Notes under the pieces: model-generated
What the model saw: only the letters and a program-made list of their open reading frames with translations
Told to the model about the DNA's origin: nothing
Databases searched by the model: none
NCBI GenBank assembly: GCA_965602035.1
Contig: OZ271919.1
Location: forward strand, 2,480,001 to 2,544,000
Reading direction: 5' to 3'
DNA: 64,000 bases
Source: Natronospirillum sp965602035
GTDB taxonomy: Bacteria > Pseudomonadota > Gammaproteobacteria > Pseudomonadales > Natronospirillaceae
Shown here: positions 18,003 through 25,685 of the stretch, piece by piece
How the letters are laid out: each line of letters starts with the position of its first letter
Position numbering within the stretch: the first letter of the stretch is position 1
Program-made: the position numbers and the translations under genes

Positions 18003-18454
18003 GTAACGACCTGACGGCCCTCGAGGACTGGGTGTCGCCGCTGTTGGCAAAACTCTCGGCCAGTCAGCGCCGCAGCCTGGCCAGAAAGGTTGCTCAGGAC
18101 TTGCGCAGATCGCAGAGAGAAAGAATCAAAGATGAAGTGAACCCAGACGGTTCCCGCTGGGAGCCCAGGAAACCCCGCAACCGAAGCCGCAAGGGTGCTA
18201 TTCGGCGGCGCGGCATGTTCGCCAGGATGCGAACAGCCAAATACATGAAGATCGAGACCAACCCGAGCGGCTTTGCCATTGCATTTACAGGAAGAGTCGG
18301 CCGAATCGCCCGCGTTCATCACTATGGCTTGCGCGACAATGTGAGCCGTGATGGCGCCGTTTACCACTACCCGGAGCGTAAGCTGCTCGGAGTCTCCACA
18401 GAAGACAATCTGATGATACAGGACGCGATCATCGACCACCTGTCCAGCCTGTAA
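17999..18454 (+). CDS. S: Tail completion/virion morphogenesis protein S
   Basis: P2 GpS family, 151 residues. The basic segment SQRRSLARKVAQDLRRSQRERIKDEVNPDG is characteristic, as is VHHYGLRDNVSRDG. It acts with R in head-tail connection. Its TAA stop lies inside late-promoter palindrome 2. Confidence 0.9.
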   Translation: MSNDLTALEDWVSPLLAKLSASQRRSLARKVAQDLRRSQRERIKDEVNPDGSRWEPRKPRNRSRKGAIRRRGMFARMRTAKYMKIETNPSGFAIAFTGRVGRIARVHHYGLRDNVSRDGAVYHYPERKLLGVSTEDNLMIQDAIIDHLSSL

Positions 18455-18468
18455 GAGCCCCACTTACA
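18450..18468 (+). promoter_or_regulatory. Late-gene activator box 2 (before W operon)
   Basis: TGTAAGAGCCCCACTTACA differs from box 1 at one base. It stands 74 bp before gene W, at the position of the P2 V-operon late promoter, and overlaps the stop codon of S. A start about 55 bp past its centre would fall near 18514, inside the gap. Confidence 0.75.
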
Positions 18469-18541
18469 CCTCGCCCGGCTAACGCCGCTTCTGGCCATTG
18501 GCCACACTGGAAGCCCGACCCATTCCGACTGAGGGCATTCC

Positions 18542-18883
18542 ATGCGCGGTATGAACGCCCGCACCGGGAAATCCATTGCCGGCACTGACCATATCCAGCA
18601 GAGCATGACCGACATCCTGTTGACGCCGATCGGCTCACGCGTCATGCGTCGCGAGTACGGCTCACTGGTCGCAGAGATCATTGATCAGCCGTTGAATGAA
18701 ACGACATTGCTACAGCTTCGCGCCGCAGCGTTGATCGCGCTTCAGCAATGGGAGCCTCGTGTTCGAGTGCAGGCCATCCGCGCCACGATCAATGAGAGTC
18801 GCCTCATTCTCTCGCTCGATGCTCAGCGCCTGGATACAGGACAGCGCGGAACCTTCGAGATTGTGCTGGGAGGCGGCCAGTGA
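18542..18883 (+). CDS. W: Baseplate protein W (gp25-like)
   Basis: Baseplate wedge component of the GPW/gp25 family, 113 residues. Family signs are SMTDILLTPIGSRVMRREYGS, which corresponds to the conserved T-P-GSRVM-R-YG block, and the EPRV motif at WEPRVRVQ. The P2 operon normally begins with V; here V lies after the DGR at 25122. Overlaps J by 4 bp with a GTG start downstream. Confidence 0.93.
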   Translation: MRGMNARTGKSIAGTDHIQQSMTDILLTPIGSRVMRREYGSLVAEIIDQPLNETTLLQLRAAALIALQQWEPRVRVQAIRATINESRLILSLDAQRLDTGQRGTFEIVLGGGQ

Positions 18884-19722
18884 ACCTGATCGATCTGTCA
18901 CAGCTCCCTGCCCCGACTTTCGACGCTGAACTGGACTACGAGGCCATCCTTGCTGAAATGCGGCAGGACTTGCTTGAGGCCTACCCCGCAGCAGAGGAGG
19001 CGTTGAACCTCCCATCGGAGCCACTGTCCAAGCTGCTTGAAGCTTGGGCATACCGCACAATGATCGAACGCCAATCGTTCAACCAACGCGCGCTTGGCGT
19101 GCTGCTTGCCTACGCCGCGGGCCCGAACCTTGACCATATCGGCGTGACTTACTACCAGACTCCGCGCCTGGAGGATGAGGCCGACGATGCATACCGGTCT
19201 CGGCTACTGTTGTCGATTGATGGCTACAGCGCGGCCGGCTCGCCTGCTGCCTACGAATACATTGCACGCACAGCCCATAACGATGTGCTCGATGCCAATG
19301 CCTCGAACGGCGGCCCGGGCACGGTTGTGGTGACTGTGCTTGCGCAGTCCAATAATGGCTCAGCCTCCGCTGAAATGCTCAGCGATGTCACCGACGCGCT
19401 GAGCGATGAGCGCGTCCGGCCATTGAATGACAGTGTCGTCGTCCAGCCGGCTGAAGTGCTGGAGTATTCAATCAGCGCCACGTTGCGCACTGGCTCTGGC
19501 CCAAGCGCAGAAGTCGTTCGGTCGAACGCACTCCAGGCCGCCACCGAATACCATCGGCGCCGGCGGCAGCTTGGGCTCGGCGTTTCTCGAGACGGGGTTC
19601 TGGCCGCGCTGTGGGTGGAAGGTGTAGAGCACGTCAACCTGCAGTCACCCTCAAGCGATATTCCGGCCACTGACTCTCAAAGCGCCTGGGCGACCAGTAT
19701 TACGGTTGATCTCGATGACTGA
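18880..19722 (+). CDS. J: Baseplate assembly protein J
   Basis: Baseplate wedge protein of the gpJ/gp6 family, 280 residues. The N-terminal LIDLSQLPAPTF and the blocks NQRALGVLLAYAAGPNLDHIG and DDAYRSRLLLSIDGYSAAGSPAAYEY are diagnostic. Starts at GTG (GTGA overlap with W stop) and overlaps gene I. Confidence 0.93.
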   Translation: MNLIDLSQLPAPTFDAELDYEAILAEMRQDLLEAYPAAEEALNLPSEPLSKLLEAWAYRTMIERQSFNQRALGVLLAYAAGPNLDHIGVTYYQTPRLEDEADDAYRSRLLLSIDGYSAAGSPAAYEYIARTAHNDVLDANASNGGPGTVVVTVLAQSNNGSASAEMLSDVTDALSDERVRPLNDSVVVQPAEVLEYSISATLRTGSGPSAEVVRSNALQAATEYHRRRRQLGLGVSRDGVLAALWVEGVEHVNLQSPSSDIPATDSQSAWATSITVDLDD

Positions 19723-20695
19723 TCGCCTTCTCCATTCGCCAGCCCGGCCGCTTGAGCGAGCCCTTGATAAGGCAATCAGGCCACCTTCAGCGCCGCGCGT
19801 TGATTCTCTGTGGAATCCCGAAACATGTCCTGTCGATTTTTTGCCATGGCTGGCGTTCGCGTGTGGCGTTGAAGAGTGGTCGAACGACTGGCCGGAGGAT
19901 ACCCGGCGGAGTGTCGTTGCCAGCGCAATGACCATTGCGCGCCACCGAGGCACCGTCTGGGCGGTCCGCGAGGCCCTGCGCGCAGCGGGCTACGCCGACG
20001 CCGAATTGCAGGAGGGGCTGCCGGTGCTGCGCCACGACGGTTCGCAGCTGCACAACGGCGTTGACGATTACACCGCCGGCAATCGCTGGGCGTTGTTCAA
20101 GGTCATTGCCGACATCGGCGAAGACAAGGGTGTCGGTGGCGCGGAGTTGCAGCGCCTGCTGCGGCTGATTGAGCGAAGCAAGAATGTGCGATCGGTGCTG
20201 CGTGAGGTCGCCTACCGGGCCACGGTTGCCGACGATCTGGACACCCAGGACACACACGACGTCAACGTGACGCATGTCGTCGATGAAGTGCGCCCGGCCG
20301 GACCCCGGCACGACGGCACGCTCACGCACAGCAACGCCACCAAATTGCCCCGCCAGGCTTCGGCACACGACGGCAGCTACCGGCATACCGGCGAGCTGCG
20401 CCACGACGGGCTGCTGCCCTATTTCGAGTGGAACATTACCGGCACCCGTTACGACAACCGCTGGGACCTGTTCGACTTCGCGTTGACGCTGACCCTGGCG
20501 GATACCCATGCAGTACGGCCGCTGCACAACCGGCGCGCTGCGCACGACGGGTCGCTGACGCATGGGGGCATCCAGCCACCGGCGATGGATCAGGCCGGGC
20601 TCACCGTGACCCTGCGCCGCAGGTACAACGCACGGTTGCTGCACAACGGCGCCCAGACGCATTCGGGCGATGCGCCCATCAACTACGCGATGTAG
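19715..20695 (+). CDS. I: Tail protein I with His-rich repeat extension
   Basis: Baseplate protein of the P2 GpI family in its first ~175 residues (MTDRLLHSPARPLERAL; LWNPETCPVDFLPWLAFACGVEEW). At 326 residues it is about 150 longer than P2 GpI as I recall it. The added part carries repeated HDG/HNG units (residues 199, 218, 230, 271, 277, 310), usually followed by another His six residues on; an HDG...HNG pair already occurs at 107-115. The ATG at 19715 overlaps the J stop by 8 bp and is preferred to an upstream TTG at 19706. The extension may anchor the tail-fibre proteins encoded next. Confidence 0.88.
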   Translation: MTDRLLHSPARPLERALDKAIRPPSAPRVDSLWNPETCPVDFLPWLAFACGVEEWSNDWPEDTRRSVVASAMTIARHRGTVWAVREALRAAGYADAELQEGLPVLRHDGSQLHNGVDDYTAGNRWALFKVIADIGEDKGVGGAELQRLLRLIERSKNVRSVLREVAYRATVADDLDTQDTHDVNVTHVVDEVRPAGPRHDGTLTHSNATKLPRQASAHDGSYRHTGELRHDGLLPYFEWNITGTRYDNRWDLFDFALTLTLADTHAVRPLHNRRAAHDGSLTHGGIQPPAMDQAGLTVTLRRRYNARLLHNGAQTHSGDAPINYAM

Positions 20696-20705
20696 GGAGA
20701 GACTC

Positions 20706-21146
20706 ATGCAACTAACGGATCAACAACACCGCCCGGGAGGCGTGCTGGAGCTGGCCATTTACCGGCACGGCCGGGAGATTGACCGCTGGCGCGATGACAA
20801 CCTGGTGGTGGACGGCGCGCGCAACATGCTCGCTGAGCTGGTCGCCGGAGACGGTGCCGGCGAGGCGATCACCCAGATCGGGTTCGGCGTCGGCGACACC
20901 CCGGCCACGCCGGACGATACCGGGCTGACATCGGCCTATATCCGGAGTTTGGTGGGGCACACCTACCCCGATGAAGGCCAAGTGCAGTTCGAGTTCGCAC
21001 TGAACACCTCGGAGGCCAACGGCATCACGATCCGTGAATTCGGTCTGATTACCTCCAGCGGGGCACTGTTCAGCCGGAAAGTGCGCGGCGGCATCGAGAA
21101 AAACGATGACATCAGCCTGGCTGGTGTCTGGACCATTACATTCTGA
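20706..21146 (+). CDS. Tail-associated protein, fibre region
   Basis: A 146-residue protein with beta-rich composition, similar in style to small phage tail-collar proteins: FGVGDTPATPDDTGL, VQFEFALNTSEANG, IREFGLITSSGALFSRKVRGGI. The ATG at 20706 is preceded by GGGAGAG; an in-frame ATG at 20670 lacks such a site. It stands where P2 has the fibre gene H. Specific role not recognised. Confidence 0.65.
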   Translation: MQLTDQQHRPGGVLELAIYRHGREIDRWRDDNLVVDGARNMLAELVAGDGAGEAITQIGFGVGDTPATPDDTGLTSAYIRSLVGHTYPDEGQVQFEFALNTSEANGITIREFGLITSSGALFSRKVRGGIEKNDDISLAGVWTITF

Positions 21147-21157
21147 GGAGCTGAACG

Positions 21158-22036
21158 ATGGCGAATTTGGACGTCACCGCTGAGTGGATCGCCGAGATCT
21201 ACCAGATTGCAGAAGATGACCCGGTCCAGGGTGGGCCGGATGGCATTGACAACATACAGCCCAAACAGCTGGCCGCGCGCACGCTCTGGCTGAAAGAGCA
21301 GCTCGAACAGGCTCAGCAGGACCTGGAGGCGGTCGGCACTGACGGGCAGAACGCCCTGTGGGCAGCCGTTGAAAAGGCCATTGCCGATGCCGGCCTGCTC
21401 ATGCGCGAGTTGGAGCGCAACCAGACCGTGCGCCACCAGGAGGGGGTATTCACCCTATACAACCGGGGCGTGAAATCGGGTTGTGCGATCAGCAAGAGCC
21501 AGTCGGCCAGCCGGAACCTCTCGATCGCCAGCGGCGTGTGCTTCATGCACGGCTCCGAAATGGGCGTTGATTCAGAGGACAACGCGGCCTCGGTGCCGGG
21601 CAACAGCGGCAGCGAGACGGCCACCGCGCAGGCGTATTTGTACGTGACCAACAACCAGGTGCGCCTGGCGGTGACCGGGCTCAACGAGACCGCGCCGACC
21701 GACACCCTGGTGCTGGCCGATCTGTCGATTCCCGCAGGCAACACCGGGGCGACTGATCAATACCTGGATAGCGTGACTATTACCACGGTGGCTCGCTCGG
21801 AGCCGGACTGGCCGCACGTCCAGACCGACCCAGCCTACCAGCAGGAAGACCTAGCTAAGGTCGTGCAGGACAGCAGCTACCAGCTCACGCTGGACGTGGT
21901 CGACTTTATCGGCGGCCAGCGCCCGGCGTTGATTAACCGGGCAAACGACCGCGCTGCCAACACCTTCCGCGTCTACGCCAGCGGCACAGCGGATGCTGTG
22001 CAGGTCCGGTATGTCGCGCACCTGATGAACCAGTAA
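21158..22036 (+). CDS. Probable tail fibre/baseplate-associated protein
   Basis: A 292-residue protein. The N-terminal helical part (about 1-95) includes PVQGGPDGIDNIQPKQLAAR, a motif seen at the attachment ends of phage fibre proteins, and a heptad-like stretch LKEQLEQAQQDLEAV. The rest is beta-rich. Good GAGGAGC site before the ATG. It lies directly upstream of the DGR target genes and probably links the variable protein to the baseplate, which is inference. Confidence 0.6.
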   Translation: MANLDVTAEWIAEIYQIAEDDPVQGGPDGIDNIQPKQLAARTLWLKEQLEQAQQDLEAVGTDGQNALWAAVEKAIADAGLLMRELERNQTVRHQEGVFTLYNRGVKSGCAISKSQSASRNLSIASGVCFMHGSEMGVDSEDNAASVPGNSGSETATAQAYLYVTNNQVRLAVTGLNETAPTDTLVLADLSIPAGNTGATDQYLDSVTITTVARSEPDWPHVQTDPAYQQEDLAKVVQDSSYQLTLDVVDFIGGQRPALINRANDRAANTFRVYASGTADAVQVRYVAHLMNQ

Positions 22037-22050
22037 GGAGATAGCAGACC

Positions 22051-22371
22051 ATGCGAGTCAGAACGATTGGAGCCGGGCCGCACCCGGACATCATGAAGTC
22101 GGGGGCCGTGCTGGAGATTGGCGGCCTGACGATTGACTGCTCGGACCACCAGGGCGACAGCGCTGAGATCATCGACCTGCGCTACCAGGACGGTGAGATC
22201 ACGGTCGGCGGCAGTGGCCGCCAGGTGGCCAGCGTCCACATTCCGCCCCGCCAGTATGAAGAGGTCGACACCGGCGAGGTGGACGATGAAGGCAACGCGG
22301 TGTTTGAGCGCCAGGCAATCCCCTTCGACCCGAACACGGTTCTGGTCACTCTCTGGACATTCAACGGCTGA
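22051..22371 (+). CDS. Small protein upstream of the DGR target
   Basis: A 106-residue acidic, beta-rich protein without recognised family. AAGGAGATAG precedes the ATG. Sandwiched between the fibre-type gene and the variable-protein gene with 14-bp gaps, so it is surely co-transcribed with them. Possibly a tail-tip or chaperone component. Confidence 0.6.
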   Translation: MRVRTIGAGPHPDIMKSGAVLEIGGLTIDCSDHQGDSAEIIDLRYQDGEITVGGSGRQVASVHIPPRQYEEVDTGEVDDEGNAVFERQAIPFDPNTVLVTLWTFNG

Positions 22372-22385
22372 GGAGCTGAGACACA

Positions 22386-23390
22386 ATGATCATATTTTCA
22401 CCCGACAGCCTGCGCACGCAGGTTGAAGCCGCCACCGGCGGACGCGTCACGGTCCTGTATGACGACCAGGGCTACCCGAGCTACATGCACGTGGTGCCGC
22501 AATTCCGCTATGAGGATCTGGGCCTTGATTCCGTGCTCGGTACCGGCGTTGCCACCGCGTTCCTGAAAAACGGCCAGGAGAAGAGCGAGATTTTCATCGG
22601 CCAGTACCAGGCGTCGCTGTACGACGGCCGCGCCGTGTCGCTGCCCGGTAAAGATCCGCGCGCGAGCATCGACTTCGATGCCTCAAAAGCGGCCTGCACT
22701 GCAAAGGGCCCGGGCTGGCACATGATGAACGTCCACGAGTGGGCAGCCGTCGCCCTGTGGTGCAAAGCCAATGGCTTCGAGCCGCGCGGCAACACAAACT
22801 ACGGCCGGGCGCACGATGCGACTCACGAAACAGCGGTGCGCCAGGACGGCGGACAGCCCGGTGTCAGCAGCGGAACAGCCCGCACAATGACTGGCGGTGG
22901 CCCTGCCAGCTGGCGCCACGATGGCGGCTTGGCTGGTATCGCCGATCTGGTGGGGAACGTCTGGGAATGGCAGGACCTGCTCAAAACCGTCGACGGCCAG
23001 GTGATCACCACGGCCGACAACGCGTTCGACGCGGCCGAAGGCGATTGGGCAGCGCAGGGCCACTACTTCAGCGATGAGAGCGGTACGCCGCGCCTCCAGG
23101 AGACGGCCGGCACCTTGTCTGAAGATAGTATCAGCTCCGACCCGTGGACCAGCTTGCAGAAGATCTCGGGCTACACGGAGAGTCAATTGCTGCAGCGCTT
23201 GCTGGTGAGCCCGGCGACCGAGACAGCCGTGCAGGGCCGTTTCTACATCCGCACGCAGGGCGAACGACTGCCGGTCCGTGGCGGCAACTGGAGCGGCGGC
23301 TCGTACGCCGGGTTGGGCGCTCTGTACTTGAGCACCCCGCGCTCGAACACGAGCACGTACTTCGGATTCCGGCCGGCTTTTGTATCCTGA
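22386..23390 (+). CDS. DGR target: variable C-type-lectin/FGE-like tail protein
   Basis: A 334-residue protein whose C-terminal domain has the formylglycine-generating-enzyme/C-type lectin signature of DGR targets: GNVWEWQDLL near residue 196, RGGNWSGG at 299-305 and GFRPA at 327-331. The last 38 codons (about 294-331) are the variable repeat. Compared with the template repeat, residues V297, S303, G304, Y307, Y314, S316, T317, S323, Y325 and F326 are altered; N301 and N321 keep the template Asn. By analogy with Mtd of Bordetella phage BPP-1 it is probably the receptor-binding tip protein. RBS GAGGAGC is 5' of the ATG. Confidence 0.9.
   Translation: MIIFSPDSLRTQVEAATGGRVTVLYDDQGYPSYMHVVPQFRYEDLGLDSVLGTGVATAFLKNGQEKSEIFIGQYQASLYDGRAVSLPGKDPRASIDFDASKAACTAKGPGWHMMNVHEWAAVALWCKANGFEPRGNTNYGRAHDATHETAVRQDGGQPGVSSGTARTMTGGGPASWRHDGGLAGIADLVGNVWEWQDLLKTVDGQVITTADNAFDAAEGDWAAQGHYFSDESGTPRLQETAGTLSEDSISSDPWTSLQKISGYTESQLLQRLLVSPATETAVQGRFYIRTQGERLPVRGGNWSGGSYAGLGALYLSTPRSNTSTYFGFRPAFVS
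23264..23378 (+). repeat. DGR variable repeat (VR)
   Basis: 115 bp aligned without gaps to the template repeat 540 bp downstream. There are 11 differences (23274, 23293, 23295, 23296, 23304, 23325, 23332, 23335, 23353, 23358, 23361), all where the template has A. The last 17 bp (23362-23378) are identical and GC-rich, as expected for the initiation-of-mutagenic-homing end; homology stops at 23379. Confidence 0.95.
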
Positions 23391-23413
23391 CACCCTGCAA
23401 CATGAGGCCTGCT

Positions 23414-23435
23414 GGGGCGTGCGATAGCGCGCCCC
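23414..23435 (+). other. Hairpin/cruciform with GATA tetraloop after VR
   Basis: GGGGCGTGC and GCGCGCCCC form a 9-bp stem (one G-T pair) closed by GATA. It lies 35 bp past the VR end and 23 bp past the target stop codon. In BPP-1-type DGRs a stem of similar length with a GRNA tetraloop downstream of VR promotes target recognition; GATA fits GRNA. Confidence 0.75.
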
Positions 23436-23447
23436 GTCACTGACACG

Positions 23448-23795
23448 ATGCAAGATCTGATCATCATCCAGAAAGTCGAGGGCATGATTCAGTACGGCTA
23501 CAAGGCCGTGAGTCATTTCCCGAAGAGCGAACGCCATGTGCTCAGCCAGGAGTTGCGGCTGTCCATGTGGCGGCTGCTGCGACTGGTGATTGTGCTGGCC
23601 AAGCGCTACCACAAGAAGACCACGCTGCAGGAGGTCGACGCGGAGCTGGAACTGCTGCGCCGCGAGGTTCGCCTGGCGAAAGATCTGGGCGTGCTGGACT
23701 TCAAGAAGTACGAGGTGTGGGCCCGGCACCTGGATGAGATCGGACGCATCGTGGGCAGTTGGATCAAGCGGACCAATGAGAGCAAGAGGGGCTAA
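23448..23795 (+). CDS. avd: DGR accessory protein Avd
   Basis: A 115-residue, strongly helical, basic protein placed between VR and TR as in BPP-1. The segment KVEGMIQYGYKAVSHFPKSER and the C-terminal EIGRIVGSWIKRTNESK match the recalled pattern of Avd (four-helix-bundle protein that forms a pentamer, binds the RT and template RNA, and is needed for mutagenic homing). The ATG at 23448 has a weak ribosome site; an internal ATG at 23484 is possible but would cut the first helix. Confidence 0.88.
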   Translation: MQDLIIIQKVEGMIQYGYKAVSHFPKSERHVLSQELRLSMWRLLRLVIVLAKRYHKKTTLQEVDAELELLRREVRLAKDLGVLDFKKYEVWARHLDEIGRIVGSWIKRTNESKRG

Positions 23796-23803
23796 GTGCT
23801 ACT

Positions 23804-23918
23804 ACGACTGCCGATCCGTGGCGGCAACTGGAACAACGGCTCGAACGCCGGGTTGGGCGCTCTGAACTTGAACAACCCGCGCTCGAACACGAACACGAAC
23901 ATCGGATTCCGGCCGGCT
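23804..23918 (+). repeat. DGR template repeat (TR)
   Basis: Invariant 115-bp template, 8 bp after the avd stop. It holds 27 adenines, many in ten AAC codons in the VR reading frame, the codon favoured in templates because A substitution yields 15 amino acids without stops. Its RNA is the template for adenine-mutagenised cDNA. Confidence 0.95.
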
Positions 23919-23961
23919 CTTGAGGTAAGCCAGAAGCGGTGCTGGTTACGGCTGCACCGAC

Positions 23962-24003
23962 AGCGCACCTTCAAAAGGGCGCTTAGTCCTCGGTGAGAAC
24001 CGA
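23962..24003 (+). ncRNA. Structured TR-RT spacer RNA
   Basis: The spacer between TR and the RT gene contains two hairpins: AGCGC/GCGCT with CCTT/AAGG around a CAA loop (23962-23983, one bulged A), and TCGGT/ACCGA around a GAGA tetraloop (23990-24003). In BPP-1 the RNA segment after TR is required for priming cDNA synthesis. Role here is inferred from position. Confidence 0.5.
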
Positions 24004-24075
24004 AATATGAACAGGCGCCACTGGGCTGGTAGGGTCACCGAACGTCCTGCGGCGCTGCTCACAAGGAAAGCTGAA

Positions 24076-25149
24076 GTGAAGACGTACAACCACCTGTTTG
24101 AACAGGTCTACCAATTTGACAATCTCTATGCGGCCTACGAGCGGGCACGCAAGGGCAAGCGCGACCGGGCCGAGGTGCTGCGCTTTGAGCAGAACCTGGA
24201 GGGTGAGCTCATCCAGCTCCAGAATGAACTGATCTGGGACCACTATGAAACCGGCGCCTATCGCACGTTCCACGTATTCGAGCCAAAAGCCCGCCTGGTG
24301 GCGGCGCAGCCGTTTCGCGACCGCGTGCTGCAGCACAGCCTGGTCGGCGTTATCGAGCCGATCTGGGAGCGTCGGTTCCATTATCACAGCTACGCCTGCC
24401 GGCCCGGGCGCGGCATGCATATCGGTGCCGACACCGCACAGCGCTGGCTACGTGAAGTCCAGGCGACGCACGGCCGCGCGTACTGCCTCAAGGCCGACGT
24501 GGCGAAGTACTTCCCGAGCATCGATCATGAGATTCTGATGCGTCTGATTGAGCGGCGCATTACCTGCAAGCGCACCCTGGGGCTCTGCCACGACATCATG
24601 GAGAGCTGGTACTCGGGGCTGCCGATCGGCAACCTCACGTCACAGCTCTGGGCGAACGTCTACCTGCATGAGCTCGACACGTTCGTCAAACAGCACCTGG
24701 GCGTGAAGCGCTATATCCGCTACATGGACGATTTTCTGATCGTCCATCATGACAAGGCCCTGCTCCACGCGTTCCGGCGCGTCATCGAGGCCTGGCTGTG
24801 GGATCACCTGCGGCTGCGCCTCAACAACAAAACCCAGGTATTTCCAGTGGGCCAGCGCAACGGCCGTGCACTGGATTTCCTCGGGTACCGGATGTGGCCG
24901 ACACATCGCCGGCTGAGACGCGACTCGGTGAAGCGCATGGAGAAGAAACTCCAGCGCCTGCAAAAGCAGTACGCCGAGGGCGCCATCGGCTTTACTGCCA
25001 TTCGCCAACGCATCAATAGTTGGCTCGGCCATGCCAGCCGCGCCGATAGCTACCGCATCCGCCGGAAGCTGCTCGGCAACGCGGTATTCACTCGCAACCA
25101 TACAGCCCGGAGGGCGTCACAATGCGATCCAGCGAACTGCTCAGGCTGA
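24076..25149 (+). CDS. DGR reverse transcriptase
   Basis: Error-prone reverse transcriptase of the group-II-intron-like type that copies TR RNA into adenine-mutated cDNA for transfer to VR. Seen: ADVAKYFPSIDH (RT motif with first catalytic Asp), IGNLTSQ at residues 184-190, the DGR-type variant of the motif before the active site, and YMDD at 216-219. A C-terminal thumb-like region follows. The chosen start is GTG at 24076 (AAGGAAAG five bases upstream, giving MKTYNHLFEQVYQFDNL); a frame open to ATG 24007 exists, which would add 23 residues. Its 3' end overlaps gene V by 28 bp. Confidence 0.95.
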   Translation: MKTYNHLFEQVYQFDNLYAAYERARKGKRDRAEVLRFEQNLEGELIQLQNELIWDHYETGAYRTFHVFEPKARLVAAQPFRDRVLQHSLVGVIEPIWERRFHYHSYACRPGRGMHIGADTAQRWLREVQATHGRAYCLKADVAKYFPSIDHEILMRLIERRITCKRTLGLCHDIMESWYSGLPIGNLTSQLWANVYLHELDTFVKQHLGVKRYIRYMDDFLIVHHDKALLHAFRRVIEAWLWDHLRLRLNNKTQVFPVGQRNGRALDFLGYRMWPTHRRLRRDSVKRMEKKLQRLQKQYAEGAIGFTAIRQRINSWLGHASRADSYRIRRKLLGNAVFTRNHTARRASQCDPANCSG

Positions 25150-25685
25150 TCAACAACCTGATTCGCATCGGCACCGTAACCGAGGTTGAGGGCAAGCGGG
25201 CTTCGGTGGCCACGGGTGACAACACCATACCACTGAGGCCCTGGCTGACGCACCGAGCTGGTGAGGACGCCGACTGGTGGGCTCCGTCCAAAGGCGAGCA
25301 AGTAGTGCTGCTGTCGCCCACGGGTGACCTGAATCAAGCGCTGATTCTGCCGGCGCTCTACCAGGAAGAGTTCGAGGCGCCCGAGCCGGACCCGGATATC
25401 CGGCGCACCAACTACCGTGACGGCACCTACGTTGAGCACAACCTGAAAGAGAAGACGATGACCATCGCGCCGGCGGGCGATCTTTCCATACTGGTCAACG
25501 GCCGTTGCGTGCTGAACACCACGGGCGATGTCGACGTGCTGGCCGAGGGCAACGCCCTGGTGGCCGCAGACGGCAATGCCGAGCTCATCGCCGGCGGCAA
25601 TGGCACGATCGCAGCCGCCGGTAACCTGGACTTTGAGGCCGACGGGATACTGAACCTGGCTGGGCTGAGGATTAACCTGAACTGA
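25122..25685 (+). CDS. V: Baseplate spike protein V
   Basis: P2 GpV family membrane-piercing spike. The N-terminal OB-fold (about residues 10-95: IGTVTEVEGKRASVATGD, WWAPSKGEQVVLLSPTGDL) is followed by repeated Gly/Ala-rich beta-helix units (GDVDVLAEGNALVAADGNAE...). At 187 residues it is a little shorter than P2 GpV. Instead of opening the W-J-I operon it lies after the DGR, its start inside the RT gene; GGAGGG stands before the ATG. Confidence 0.9.
   Translation: MRSSELLRLINNLIRIGTVTEVEGKRASVATGDNTIPLRPWLTHRAGEDADWWAPSKGEQVVLLSPTGDLNQALILPALYQEEFEAPEPDPDIRRTNYRDGTYVEHNLKEKTMTIAPAGDLSILVNGRCVLNTTGDVDVLAEGNALVAADGNAELIAGGNGTIAAAGNLDFEADGILNLAGLRINLN

Noticed and set aside
23796..23996. Open frame running through the template repeat
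   Set aside because: It is open because TR mirrors the coding VR; no ribosome site, and TR works as RNA template.
24007..24075. Longer N-terminus of the reverse transcriptase
   Set aside because: The extra 23 residues cover a structured RNA spacer; GTG at 24076 has a better ribosome site and a typical DGR RT N-terminus.
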